Shown here in pieces: positions 14,901 through 23,112 of a stretch of 64,000 nucleotides of DNA. Under the pieces are notes generated by a model, which saw only the letters and a program-made list of their open reading frames with translations, made no database searches and was not told where the DNA came from. The first letter of the stretch is position 1. Every line of letters starts with the position of its first letter. This DNA is from an uncultured Treponema sp. (GTDB lineage: Bacteria > Spirochaetota > Spirochaetia > Treponematales > Treponemataceae), in the NCBI RefSeq assembly GCF_934725225.1, contig NZ_CAKVAM010000002.1:124001-188000 (forward strand), read 5' to 3'. The translations under genes and the position numbers were made by a program.

Positions 14901-17778
14901 CGGAATCGGAACTGCGATGATTACAGTTACAAGCAAGTACTGCCAGTATCCGCTCCAGATTATCGCCCAGTGCGTTGACCCGGTTGCAGCCGCGGCAAAT
15001 CCTTATATTCAGCTCACGTCAAGCGTGATGAACTTGAATGTCGGAACAACATACACGTCAATTACGGCGGACCTGGTCGGCGGAAAGCAGAGCGATTTCT
15101 CCGATTTCGTCTGGTCTACAAATGACTCTTCAATATGCGCTGTTTACGGACAGAACGAGGTCGGAAAAGTCCGCGCGCTGAAAGCAGGAACTACCTATAT
15201 AACAGTATCGCACCCGAAAGCAGCTTATCCGGCGCAGATTCTTGCTGTCTGCGATGAGGTGAAGGAAAGCGAGTGCTCAATCAGCGTTCCGAGCAGCATA
15301 ATCACGATGAAGCCTACGGACGGAGCAAAAACTGTAACGGCGACTCTTGTGAACGGAAGCGCCAACGACAAGTACAATTTCAGCTGGTCGCTTGATGTCT
15401 ATGACATAATCGATTTTCAGTATTCAGCGAATGTCTGCACGATTACGCCGAAGCAGGCTGGAAGCGTCACGATAACGATTCACCACCCGAAGGCGGCTTA
15501 TGACCAGCAGATAATCGTGAACGTGCAGCAGTATTCTGAATTCTCGTTCCCGAAGGAAAGCATGACGATTGAGCAGGGCAGCGTGCAGTTTGTGAACATG
15601 GAAGTTCCGACTACAACGGTTTCAACACACATTGAGTATTCTGTCGAGAACAGCAATATCTGCTCGATAGTCGGAACAAAGTCTGTTGCGCAGATTACGG
15701 CGGTCGGAGCTGGCACAACAACTGTTAAGGCGCGGCTTATTGCGACAAGCACCGGCGTTGAGCAGGCAAGCTCCGAGATGATGGTCTATGTAAAGGAGAA
15801 GTCTGTCGATGCTGTCTATATAACGGCCTCAACAACAATTTACACTGTGAACAAGGGAAAAAGCCAGAGCCTGAGCGCGACGCTTACAGGAACAGGTGTG
15901 ACGAATTCCGACCAGTACAACCTTAAATGGACAACTTCCGACAGCGACATTGTTCAGGTAACTGGAATCAGCTCCGACGGAACTGTGAAAGGGCAGTCAA
16001 TCTACATAACCGCGCTGAAGAGCGGCGAGGCTGTAATAACCTGCTCGCACGAGAAAGCCGCAAGCACATTGCAGTTCTATGTTGTTGTTCCGGGTACTGC
16101 TGAAAAGGCTGTAACTTTCGACAAGACTTACATGACGATTCTCAAAGGCTCAAGCGGAAGCCAGCTCAAGGCGACAATCGAGAACGCTGAAAGCAGCAAC
16201 GACTACAACAATCTCATCTGGACTTGCGAGGGCGCGAACGGAGCGGAAGTGGCGCGCGTTATGGGAAACGGACAGAAAGTCACAATCTATCCGGTCTCAG
16301 TCGGCGAGGCGACAGTTATGGCTCAGCTTCCTGACAGCTCAAGCGTCGCAAAATGCACTGTCATTGTCGAGGCCGGAAAAAGCCTTGTCTTTGAGACGAA
16401 CTCAAGAAAAGTCCAGCCGTTCCATTCAAAGATTCTGAGATACACGGTAAGCCCTGCGGACGCGATTCTTACCTGGACAATGTCCCAGGGAGTGGGCGAG
16501 GACTACTTTGAGTACCGCGACCTTGGCTGCGATGCTGAAGGAAACGGACAGGTCGAGATTTCAGGAATCAAGGAGGGAAGCGGAACACTCGCCTGCGTTA
16601 CGGACGGCGGCGCGAAAGCCCAGTGCGCTGTAAGGGTTGCGTGGGACTATGAATTCAGTGTTGATACGACAAGATTGTCAGGTTCTCCAGATAAATCATA
16701 TAGCGTAAAATATCATGTCAGTCCTGCTGATGCGGACATACAATTTTCAGGCGATGACTCTTTGTTTTCAAGTTCCGTGAAAAAGGATAATGACGGCAAT
16801 GGGGAAATAACCATAGTTCCTGTGAAAGAAGGCAAATGTACAATAAAAATAACCGCTGAAAATCATCAGGCAGAAGACGGCAAGAAAGAAATAGGAAATG
16901 CAAATATATCCGTAAAATTCAACTATGACAGGCTTACTGTAAAGCCTGAGATAATATCAGATGTTTCCTCAATTTCAAATGAACGGGCATATTATTCAAG
17001 TCTTACGGATTCAGCCCTTATTATTGGCGATGGGGAGGTTGTGACGGTAAGTCTGCCGATTGAGGAGAAGAAAGCAGATCCTGTTATTTCCATAAGTACC
17101 AATCTTAACAATCAGGAACTTGATTTTAAAGACAACAAAAATGGTACATTTACACTGGCTCATAAGAATGATTATACAGAATCATGTTATCAGATTCTAA
17201 AGGGGTATGCTCCGACTTACAACGGTTCAAGGTCTTATCCGAATGGTCAGCCTATTAACCTTGATGACTTTGAGATAAGAATGAAACATGACTCCACAAA
17301 TCATCACCCTTATATGAAGAGCCATGGGTGGATGAAATATTATCTCTACAACACACGTACCGGAAGTGAAGTCTGGGAAGTCGGGACAGATGAGCATGAA
17401 CTGAAAAGCTGCTCTCATTCTTTTGATATATCCAAAAGAACTGCTGATTCTAACGGTTGGTCGTTTGAAAGGGACAGCTCCCTTGATGGTGAGTGTATGC
17501 CTGTAGACAAATTCATGAAAACAGCATGGTATTACACTACAAGAAAAGAGAATTCCTATAACGAGGATTTAGGGTCATCAGAAAGGGTGATACTGAATGA
17601 AGGCATAGATACTAAACATATTTCGGCTCAATACTTACAGTATAGCCGGGACACTTCGTTGAAAAGGCAAATCCCTGCCGGAACAATAAATGTCAACATA
17701 AGTCACGGAGACAACAGAACTTCAATAAATTTTATTGTTTATTTCGAGACCCGAAACTGTCTGAGTACATATAGATGA
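11959..17778 (+). CDS. Giant lipoprotein with tandem Big2 Ig-like domains
   Basis: I choose ATG 11959 (GGAG 9 bases upstream; about 1939 residues). A signal peptide with lipobox VFSGC puts the lipidated Cys near residue 22. Then come more than a dozen ~90-100 residue repeats of the Big2 type, each starting with a YITTS/VYLTT strand and ending in ISHPKAAYPxxIL-like strands, as in intimins and spirochaete adhesins. Its place in the secretion operon suggests a surface adhesin that helps mating cells touch, but this is inference. From about base 16640 the DNA becomes more AT-rich and the last ~380 residues lose the repeat pattern. Confidence 0.85.
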   Translation: MKFLRNAVPLLMIAAALVFSGCHWNDVSDSGGGDDGVKISSLSFAKSTLSMKVGSMDYITIKVNPSTSQRDCEFKWSYDSKIISCDTASNFGVTITALAEGQTSLRCSYGGFDATCIITVSGFEQGYEETTEPYIYSNTSIIQTSPGVTEKVFVSLYGGDASDIDGYTWTIDNSSVATIQPTGQYCLITAKNSGYARIKVTNSKASYPYYMGVYVFADATNVPYITTSTNILTMNQGDGEQTISCSLVNGKEGSLDSAFKWEIVSKDSDEVPVGLSFNGNNAVVTPLKGGSCTLRITHPDAAYPLDILCRVITIVKNVYINPDRTMITLNGTDEQTVTCELENIDIGEYSVDEYRYSLDNLSAAEIVSSVGNQVVLRGLANGSAKLVISHPKAAYPREVLCIVTGQLKDAVDASCYITTSQNYIRTKVGADTTSVSMSLRGGDDGDEKGFVWTVKSSPSSGSGDVISLETTDGSAVHSRAAAMTYAYGTAYITPKAEGTAVITVSHPKIVYATEILVKVLDKDAILEEPLYFTGNGLVRVLNGSETEYSVGLNGKNKSSADEQNIKWSNDDSRLSVVGNGTSATIKAPSYGTGQTISHITVSHSKAEQDKTVLVMTADDEKTLMSMKALYSDKLYYNFEAGKEAIVFCNAVGFDEYDEETDETKSYDFSMFTWTTSDPAVISVDKNSYNPLSCTIKGLKAGTCTLTGSIDGYSCDFKITVYPVGTVQTDPEVYLTTTQNVVSLKSAGKTAAVNVSAVNLSAGKYSSIKWQAEDESVATVQANGTSATITAAGEGETVINISHSESQNTLKIYVRVGSEYVIPEAEPLVYISSQDVITMLRDDSAQKLQAVLANYSGADTNGFQFSIDKEDIAKISAQSVNGTAYIKPVGSGQAEITISHTATELTKKVLVVVGNSSEELAGYVYLTTGSNVVAVGEGNTKSVSVTVKNSDSVVLDGYSWSSSNPNVVDVTSSGATAVLQGNGIGTAMITVTSKYCQYPLQIIAQCVDPVAAAANPYIQLTSSVMNLNVGTTYTSITADLVGGKQSDFSDFVWSTNDSSICAVYGQNEVGKVRALKAGTTYITVSHPKAAYPAQILAVCDEVKESECSISVPSSIITMKPTDGAKTVTATLVNGSANDKYNFSWSLDVYDIIDFQYSANVCTITPKQAGSVTITIHHPKAAYDQQIIVNVQQYSEFSFPKESMTIEQGSVQFVNMEVPTTTVSTHIEYSVENSNICSIVGTKSVAQITAVGAGTTTVKARLIATSTGVEQASSEMMVYVKEKSVDAVYITASTTIYTVNKGKSQSLSATLTGTGVTNSDQYNLKWTTSDSDIVQVTGISSDGTVKGQSIYITALKSGEAVITCSHEKAASTLQFYVVVPGTAEKAVTFDKTYMTILKGSSGSQLKATIENAESSNDYNNLIWTCEGANGAEVARVMGNGQKVTIYPVSVGEATVMAQLPDSSSVAKCTVIVEAGKSLVFETNSRKVQPFHSKILRYTVSPADAILTWTMSQGVGEDYFEYRDLGCDAEGNGQVEISGIKEGSGTLACVTDGGAKAQCAVRVAWDYEFSVDTTRLSGSPDKSYSVKYHVSPADADIQFSGDDSLFSSSVKKDNDGNGEITIVPVKEGKCTIKITAENHQAEDGKKEIGNANISVKFNYDRLTVKPEIISDVSSISNERAYYSSLTDSALIIGDGEVVTVSLPIEEKKADPVISISTNLNNQELDFKDNKNGTFTLAHKNDYTESCYQILKGYAPTYNGSRSYPNGQPINLDDFEIRMKHDSTNHHPYMKSHGWMKYYLYNTRTGSEVWEVGTDEHELKSCSHSFDISKRTADSNGWSFERDSSLDGECMPVDKFMKTAWYYTTRKENSYNEDLGSSERVILNEGIDTKHISAQYLQYSRDTSLKRQIPAGTINVNISHGDNRTSINFIVYFETRNCLSTYR

Positions 17779-17780
17779 TA

Positions 17781-17829
17781 ACCAGCAGTACCGCAAGGCT
17801 TGATGATAGGCTTTGCGGTGCTGTTGGTT
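17781..17829. terminator. Bidirectional terminator
   Basis: AACCAGCAGTACCGCAAGGC pairs with the strand ending TTGCGGTGCTGTTGGTT around TGATGAT. It lies between convergent genes and is flanked by short T or A tracts. Confidence 0.75.
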
Positions 17830-17838
17830 TATCCGGTT

Positions 17839-18867
17839 TTAGTTTTCCTTAGTCCAGGTTGTCTCCAGATTGCCAAAGACAACAAGGTATCCCTTTATTT
17901 TCAGTGTGCTGCTAGAAACTGATGTTATTGTATAATCCTTTTCAAGGTAATCATTTTTAGCGATAGTGTCGTTAGAGTCGTAGATTTTGAAGTAGTTGCG
18001 TTTGTTGCTTCCGCTTCCTTCGGAGAATGTTTTCCAACTGAAAGTCGCATCAGCCATAAGATTGTCTCCTGTATAAACTATAAGAGAGCCTGTTTTGTCT
18101 GAATTTAATACAAGACTGTTTTTTCCGTCTTTCCATTTTCCAATCATCTTGTAGTCAAGACCAGTTCCTCTGAACGAGTCCGATGTTACAGTGATGATGC
18201 AGTATCCTGCCTTTGAGGAATTGGTGCTTGATGTCATCTTGACCGTTGCTGTTCCTATTGTCTCGGCTGTGATTATGTCATTGTTCAGGGATATTGCGTC
18301 GTACTCATTTTCATAGATTGAATAATAGCATTCTTCGTTCCATGATGACTTGAGCTTTATCGTTTCTCCGACTTTCATTTTGTATTCAGCTGTTGTTGCT
18401 ATGTCAAGGAAATCGCCGCTTTCAGAGTCGTCATTGTCGCTGTCATCTGATAATGAGGCTTTATATTGAGCGTAGAAAGTTATGTCCTCATTCAGTGTGA
18501 AAGAGTCTCCAGCGTTGTAGCTGATTCCGCTTCCGTCAGATTCTGTATTCCATCCTGAAAATTTGTAGTTGCAGATGAAAGTTTCTCCGCTCCATTTTGA
18601 GTAGTAGCACTCTGTTCCTGGAAGCGTTATTGAAGTTCCTGTTTCCTTTGTTATGTCGGAAATCTGCTCGTTGTTTGAATATCCGTACTCAAGGTTCGTG
18701 TTATCAGGCAAATTTAGGTCGAACTTTGCTGTTACATATGTTTTTTCCCCGGCGGATGGATTCTGGTTCTCGCTGCTGTCGTTGCTTCCAGAACTTCCTC
18801 CGTCCGAGCATGACATGAACAATGCCGCGGCGACAAGAGCCGCTATAGTGATTGCTGTTTTCTTCAT
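17839..18867 (-). CDS. Lipoprotein with InlB-like repeat and Big2 domain
   Basis: The product is 342 residues. The lipobox LFMSC puts the lipidated Cys at residue 20, followed by a Ser/Gly/Asn linker. Residues ~95-135 match a listeria-type InlB B-repeat (FSGWNTESDGSGISY, then ITFYAQY). A Big2-like domain follows (YKMKVGETIKLKSS to ATVKMTSS). The C-terminal ~110 residues form a possible lipocalin-like or unknown beta domain (KMIGKWKDGKNSLVLNSD). It is probably surface exposed. It converges on the giant lipoprotein and may also serve in attachment. The ribosome site is AAAGGAG. Confidence 0.75.
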   Translation of the reverse strand: MKKTAITIAALVAAALFMSCSDGGSSGSNDSSENQNPSAGEKTYVTAKFDLNLPDNTNLEYGYSNNEQISDITKETGTSITLPGTECYYSKWSGETFICNYKFSGWNTESDGSGISYNAGDSFTLNEDITFYAQYKASLSDDSDNDDSESGDFLDIATTAEYKMKVGETIKLKSSWNEECYYSIYENEYDAISLNNDIITAETIGTATVKMTSSTNSSKAGYCIITVTSDSFRGTGLDYKMIGKWKDGKNSLVLNSDKTGSLIVYTGDNLMADATFSWKTFSEGSGSNKRNYFKIYDSNDTIAKNDYLEKDYTITSVSSSTLKIKGYLVVFGNLETTWTKEN

Positions 18868-18927
18868 TTTTTGTAAACTCCTTTCTAAGATAGTTTTAAT
18901 CTATGAAAATTTAAATTTTCATCAAAG

Positions 18928-19572
18928 CTAGTATTCCTTGCGGATTGATGTATTTCCGCCGGTTCGCTGGTATTCCCTTTTTCTTTGCCGTTCCTGTCTT
19001 ATCTCCTCGTCCATTCTCTGGAATCTTATGACAGGAAGCGCGCTGTAAGAAATGTCGAAGTCGCCTTCCTCAATTTTCTTATAGGTGAGGTTGTCGCCGA
19101 AAAAGTCCATAATCGCCATCTTGTTTCTTGTGCGGCGGTCGGTGTAGTTCATAGGGTCGCTTATAGGTTTTGAGAAGTCTCCTTTCCGGCAGAAGTCAAG
19201 CCAGTCATATCCGTAATACGGCTTTTCCTGCACACAAAGAACTTTGAGCTCGATTCCGCAGATCTGCATGTCGCTGTGTCCTTTTTTCCAGGAATAGAGC
19301 GTGCTGTACATCTGGTATTTGTAGTAGACTTTCTTTGCTCCGCCGATTCTCGGGAACGAGACAATCAGGTTGCTCTTGTCTCTGAATTCCATCTCAATCA
19401 GCTTGTTTTTATACCAGCCGAACACCTTGAACGGATACTGAATCGCCTTTTCTTCTTCAGTCTCCTCGTAAGGCTTTGTGTCGAAGAAACTTCTGCTTGT
19501 TGCGCAGGAAGATGAAAATATCGCTATGACTGCTGCGGCTAAAATTGCCATTGGTTTCTTGATGTTTTTCAT
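18928..19572 (-). CDS. Lipoprotein, unknown
   Basis: The product is ~214 residues from the ATG at 19572, after AAAGGCG. The signal peptide has a lipobox-like FSSSC, Cys near residue 23. The rest has PFKVFGWYKNKLIEMEF and FGDNLTYKKIEEGDF segments and a charged C-terminus rich in Arg and Gln. No family is recognised. It is 10 bases from the upstream interrupted gene and probably in one transcript with it. Confidence 0.6.
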   Translation of the reverse strand: MKNIKKPMAILAAAVIAIFSSSCATSRSFFDTKPYEETEEEKAIQYPFKVFGWYKNKLIEMEFRDKSNLIVSFPRIGGAKKVYYKYQMYSTLYSWKKGHSDMQICGIELKVLCVQEKPYYGYDWLDFCRKGDFSKPISDPMNYTDRRTRNKMAIMDFFGDNLTYKKIEEGDFDISYSALPVIRFQRMDEEIRQERQRKREYQRTGGNTSIRKEY

Positions 19573-19582
19573 TTGAACGCCT

Positions 19583-20476
19583 TTATGATTTCTGTTGCGC
19601 CGTTTCCGAAATTGCATCGATTCCTTCTTTTGAGAATTTGCTATATATGCTGTTCATCTCGTCGAGAATCTTGTTGCAGAAGTCAGGCATTTTTGCTTTT
19701 GCCTCCATGAGCTTCTTGAAAGCCTTTTTCCTCGGGCTGTTGAAAATCAGCACTGCTCCTATGTTTAAAAGCAGTGAAATTCCGACTGCGATGAGAAGCC
19801 ATTTGAGGCTGAAATAAGCTTTCGGGAAAAAGTAGCCGTCTATCATCCATGCAAGGAATGTCGTTATTATGAACATAATCCAAAGAAATCTGAACCTCAG
19901 ATGCGCAGTGAGGTTTCTCGGCGGCCACCATGTCGCTCTGCCTCTTGGAACTGAAAGATAGTTGAATCCGTACTGCTTCCGCAGGCTTTGAACTTTGTTT
20001 GTGTCTTTTCCCTGAATTGCGCTCATACGCTGCCTATGTATTTCACTTTCAAGCTCGACAGCGTATTTCTCCTCATTTTTGTTGCAGAGCTTTATTATCT
20101 GGTTGTAGTAGGTTTCATACCATCTCAGAAATTTGAATTTGCCGTCGATGTACTCGTCAGCTCCGAAAAACGTTGTCTTTGCCTCCGGGCATACGGAGCT
20201 GTGCAGATATTCGTCTTTATCGATTGCAATGTATGTCTCCCTTACGTGCCAGCCTTAAAGAAGCTTTATGTCTCCGTCAAGGGAGAAGCATTCGTTGTTG
20301 TCAAGGAAAACAGTGGTTTCTGTTGATACCGACTGTGAGCTTGCCCCAGTGGAATACCGTTGCTCAATGATTTTCTGTGTCTTCTCGATTTTCTGGATTG
20401 TATATTCTTTAAGAAGCAGCGATACTTCATCTCCGTACTCGTTTATTTTCCCAAATCCGATTTTTCTTTCTTTCAT
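19583..20476 (-). pseudogene. Membrane protein gene split by one in-frame TAA
   Basis: Two open parts, 20258-20476 and 19583-20254, are in the same phase and separated only by a TAA at 20255-20257. Read through, the product would be about 296 residues. It has a soluble N-terminus, a middle with IAIDKDEYLHSS and FLRWYETYYNQ, two transmembrane helices (FLWIMFIITTFLAWMI, LLIAVGISLLLNIGAVLIF) and a basic tail. The second part has an internal ATG (20026). It could be a pseudogene, a sequencing error or true read-through. No family is recognised. Confidence 0.65.
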
Positions 20477-20506
20477 TTTTGTTTCCTTCCGAATTGTTTT
20501 ATACTA

Positions 20507-20537
20507 TACATCTTACCCCCCCCCGAAAAAGTTTCAA
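20507..20537 (-). promoter_or_regulatory. Promoter with a G9 tract in its spacer
   Basis: Read on the minus strand: TTGAAA, then CTTTTTC plus nine G (20516-20524), then TAAGAT, a 16-base spacer. GGAAGGAAAC and ATG follow. The C5/G5 run nearby (TACCCCC...GGGGGTA) can also fold. Length change of the G tract would change promoter spacing. Confidence 0.5.
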
Positions 20538-20587
20538 GCAGGGGGTATTTTTTCACTGTTAAAAATTTGATGCTGAATGATTTTTGC

Positions 20588-20905
20588 CTAGAAGTCCATC
20601 TCAAGATTTGCGAGGCAGCACTGGAAATTGTCGAGCGTAAGCTCCCATTTCTGCTGGAGACATTTTGTAACTGCCCATGCTCCGGCTTCCATCGCGCTCA
20701 TTCTTCTGAGTACATTCGGATATGCGGTGATTGAGAGGGGGTACAGGCGTGTGTTCCCATTCAGCTGCTCCACGGATGGAAGAGGCGAGTCGTCCTCGGG
20801 AATGTAGGATTCCTTTATCAGCTGATAGCTCGGCTTGTCGATGAATTTTTTTGTCTTCACGAAAAAGGCATCCGGGAAGTTTTTCTTGAATTCCTGCGCT
20901 GTCAT
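20588..20905 (-). CDS. Unknown small protein
   Basis: I choose the ATG at 20905 (TGGAG lies 7-11 bases upstream); the product is 105 residues. It starts TAQEFKKNFPDAFFV and ends with a helical part holding paired cysteines (FQCCLANLEMDF). No domain is recognised. The upstream minus-strand gene lies about 155 bases away, with a short AGCTA-TGC-TAGCT palindrome (20951-20963) between. Confidence 0.6.
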   Translation of the reverse strand: MTAQEFKKNFPDAFFVKTKKFIDKPSYQLIKESYIPEDDSPLPSVEQLNGNTRLYPLSITAYPNVLRRMSAMEAGAWAVTKCLQQKWELTLDNFQCCLANLEMDF

Positions 20906-21060
20906 AAATAACTCCATTGTTTTGTTTTCTTGCGGTTATTTACGGCGCGGAGCTATGCTAGCTTTCCGGACAGCGGCGACGTAATTCGGCTATGATTCCA
21001 AGCGGAAATGAAATAAAAAAATAAAGCTTGTTTTCCGACCGGGAATGTTTTGAGGTCTCC

Positions 21061-21300
21061 TTAGCAGAGCCTTCTGTTTCCTGTTATGCTTTCGGGAAGC
21101 GATTCTGTGTTCTCCACGTGCTCAAGCCCGAACCTTTTTATCACAAGCTGGCTCACCGTAAGACCCGCGTTTTTGGCAAGCGAGCGCATTATCTCTGCCT
21201 GCCTTGCGTTCTGAAAAGTTAGAGTCATGTTCACGATGTTCTTTCCTGTGGGCTTCCGGCCTGAGCCTTCTCTTCTGCCGCCCCAGTTGCTTGTGTTCAT
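21061..21300 (-). CDS. Small ribbon-helix-helix-like protein
   Basis: The product is 79 residues. It begins SNWGGRREGSGRKPTGKN, a start common in plasmid-borne small DNA-binding proteins. It is followed by VNMTLTFQNARQAEIMRSLA, which fits a ribbon-helix-helix strand and helix, and LTVSQLVIKRFG as the second helix. It likely binds DNA as a dimer, perhaps as an antitoxin or mobilisation accessory. A promoter lies directly upstream. Confidence 0.65.
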   Translation of the reverse strand: MNTSNWGGRREGSGRKPTGKNIVNMTLTFQNARQAEIMRSLAKNAGLTVSQLVIKRFGLEHVENTESLPESITGNRRLC

Positions 21301-21309
21301 GCCTAGCAG

Positions 21310-21336
21310 TCTATACCATTGTTTTTGATTTGTCAA
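21310..21336 (-). promoter_or_regulatory. Promoter of the RHH-like gene
   Basis: Minus strand TTGACA (21331-21336) and TATAGA (21310-21315) are 15 bases apart, immediately before the ATG at 21300. The leader is very short. Confidence 0.5.
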
Positions 21337-21385
21337 GTTTTTTTTTCAAGTTGTTTCGGAAAGACATGTGTAGGATTGACTATGT

Positions 21386-21427
21386 AAGCTAAAAACAATC
21401 GTGAAGTTATACGGTTGCTTTTAGCTT
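21386..21427. terminator. Long hairpin at the left edge of the defence island
   Basis: AAGCTAAAA (21386-21394) pairs with TTTTAGCTT (21419-21427), with more pairs inside. It lies just past the stop of the TIR gene and could end its transcript, though there is no strong U run. Confidence 0.45.
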
Positions 21428-21443
21428 TGGCTAATGCTGAAAT

Positions 21444-21833
21444 TTATCTTCTGCCATTAAATAATGCTTTCAAATTATCCCAAGACCAAGTATAAATTTT
21501 ATCTGAGAGTTTTGCTAATTTTGGTTTTTTACAATTCTTGTCAGGATAGCCTTGAAGAAGGAAATAAGGGATATTCTCTTCTTGTGAAATTGATAGTTCT
21601 GTAGAAACACCTGTGGCGGTATCAGTATGCTCTCCGCAAATAACGACTACTACATCGCAAGATTTTATTCTTTGTCTGGCATTATTTTTCCAGTTGTAAT
21701 CAATTGCTTCTTTTATGGACATATCAATAATTTCGAATGGAGAATCTTCATTTCTTGATTGTCCGACAAGAAAATTTTTCAAGCAGGCATCATTATCATA
21801 ATCAAAACTTATAAAAGTGCGTTTCTTATTCAT
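21444..21833 (-). CDS. TIR-like (ThsB/DUF1863-type) protein
   Basis: The 129-residue product begins RTFISFDYDND, then FLVGQSRNEDSPFEI, ARQRIKSCDVVVVICGEHT and GVSTELSISQEENIPYF. This order matches the MTH538 TIR-like family that includes Thoeris ThsB. A candidate catalytic glutamate is E79, in STEL. In Thoeris, such proteins make a cyclic ADP-ribose signal from NAD on phage infection. It is the second gene of a pair, 12 bases after a caspase-like gene, so the signal probably triggers that protease. The DNA is clearly more AT-rich than the conjugation genes around it. Confidence 0.85.
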   Translation of the reverse strand: MNKKRTFISFDYDNDACLKNFLVGQSRNEDSPFEIIDMSIKEAIDYNWKNNARQRIKSCDVVVVICGEHTDTATGVSTELSISQEENIPYFLLQGYPDKNCKKPKLAKLSDKIYTWSWDNLKALFNGRR

Positions 21834-21845
21834 ATATAGAACTCC

Positions 21846-22811
21846 TTAAAATCTGTTGTCTTTTGAAAGTGATTTATAATACAAACCGAGCGGTGTAAGA
21901 CGGCACGCTTTTGAATGCATTGCTGCGAAATACATGTGTTCTTCATCTACTGGTTCAACAAGACCGACACTTTCGAATTTCTGTAAAAGCTTCATTTTTT
22001 TTACATTGTCTTCGTTTGCGAAAGGTTTTATATAGTCATGTCTCTCATTTGGATTGTTTGTGAATTCAAATGATGGATCAAGATTTATGCTGTCACAGTC
22101 AGAAAATATTTCTTTTATAGCGATTAATTCTTTTAAAGCAATCGGTGGCATTGTTTCTCTTAAAGAAATAAATTCTTGTACATTTGTTTTGAAAACAGGT
22201 CTTTGTTGCCAGCTTCCAAGAGCTTTGTCAATATATGCATAAACAGCACCTGGCGTAATATGTCCAAGTAAATCTGCGGCGCCACCATTAAGAGCTCCGC
22301 ATAATAAGGAAGTGAATACTCCATGACCATTAGATTCAGCGGCAGATTCATTTTCTCTGCTTGCTGAAAGAATAGTTACGCCTTTTGCTAATGAAGCACA
22401 GTCCCCATCAAAAGGGTTGTCTCCCATTCCGCCTGAAAAACAGCTATCTAAAATTACAATTTTATTTTTACATTTTGATTTATGAATAATTTTCAGAACA
22501 TCTGAAAGTTGGATTTTATCAATTCCATTTGTTTCATTAGGAACGCAAATATATTCGCTCTCATCAACTCTTGAACCATGTCCAGAAAAATAGAGAAGAG
22601 CAATATCGTCGTCATTCTGAAAAAGAGTTCGAATAGCATTTTCCAATTTTCTTTTGGATTTTTGATTTGTTAGACAGATAGTGTCAAAATTCTTTGAGCC
22701 ATCTGCATTTCTTTCTAATAACGATGCAACATTTTTTGCATCGTTAACACAGCCGCAAAGCGGACATTCTGGGTATTCATCAATACCTAGGACAAGAGCT
22801 TTTTTGCTCAT
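21846..22811 (-). CDS. Caspase-like protease (C14), Thoeris-type effector
   Basis: The product is 321 residues. The N-terminal caspase fold opens KKALVLGIDEYP and CVNDAKNVASLL. The catalytic histidine is H78 in YFSGHGS, and the cysteine C124 in LDSCFSGG. The C-terminal ~110 residues (ELIAIKEIFSDCD to LTPLGLYYKSL) look like a separate sensor domain with a winged-helix feel. Paired with a TIR-like gene, it fits type IV Thoeris, where a TIR-made nucleotide activates a caspase-like protease that kills the infected cell. The pair call rests on gene order and motifs. Confidence 0.87.
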   Translation of the reverse strand: MSKKALVLGIDEYPECPLCGCVNDAKNVASLLERNADGSKNFDTICLTNQKSKRKLENAIRTLFQNDDDIALLYFSGHGSRVDESEYICVPNETNGIDKIQLSDVLKIIHKSKCKNKIVILDSCFSGGMGDNPFDGDCASLAKGVTILSASRENESAAESNGHGVFTSLLCGALNGGAADLLGHITPGAVYAYIDKALGSWQQRPVFKTNVQEFISLRETMPPIALKELIAIKEIFSDCDSINLDPSFEFTNNPNERHDYIKPFANEDNVKKMKLLQKFESVGLVEPVDEEHMYFAAMHSKACRLTPLGLYYKSLSKDNRF

Positions 22812-22917
22812 TCTTGTCTCCTTCAGATGCCAATTGAAAGTCTAGGGAATTTATGATAACCTAAAAAATAGCTTATAGGTGGTTATCTCTTTTGGTATCT
22901 GCTTGTATAATTTTTCT

Positions 22918-22946
22918 GCACAGGTTGCCGCCTGTGCTTTTTTTTG
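22918..22946 (+). terminator. Rho-independent terminator between divergent defence genes
   Basis: GCACAGG (22918-22924) and CCTGTGC (22931-22937) are followed by nine T. It points along the plus strand. A TATAAT lies just before it (22906-22911). No gene precedes it on this strand, so it may end a short leader or insulate the RloA promoter. The remainder of 22812-23000 shows nothing else clear. Confidence 0.65.
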
Positions 22947-23009
22947 CCTCAACGAGGACTTATGAAATTAATATAATAAAAGCTTTTTTAGTTGTCAATA
23001 AAAAAGGTT

Positions 23010-23098
23010 AAATTGAATTTATTTTTACGTAAAATGTGCAAAATTAAGTTCAATTTATTGATTTTTTTGTTAAAATTGTGCTATATTGAATTGCCTTA
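23010..23098 (+). promoter_or_regulatory. RloA promoter region with palindrome
   Basis: A perfect 12-bp palindrome TTTTACGTAAAA lies at 23023-23034, and AATTGAA/TTCAATT arms surround it. TATATT near 23082 may be the -10 box. This suggests repression. Confidence 0.4.
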
Positions 23099-23112
23099 TA
23101 AGGAGGTGTTGT

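Noticed and set aside
21962..21972. GACCGACAC inside the caspase gene looks like a half palindrome.
   Set aside because: The other half is absent, and nine bases can match by chance; the island is otherwise free of the repeat.
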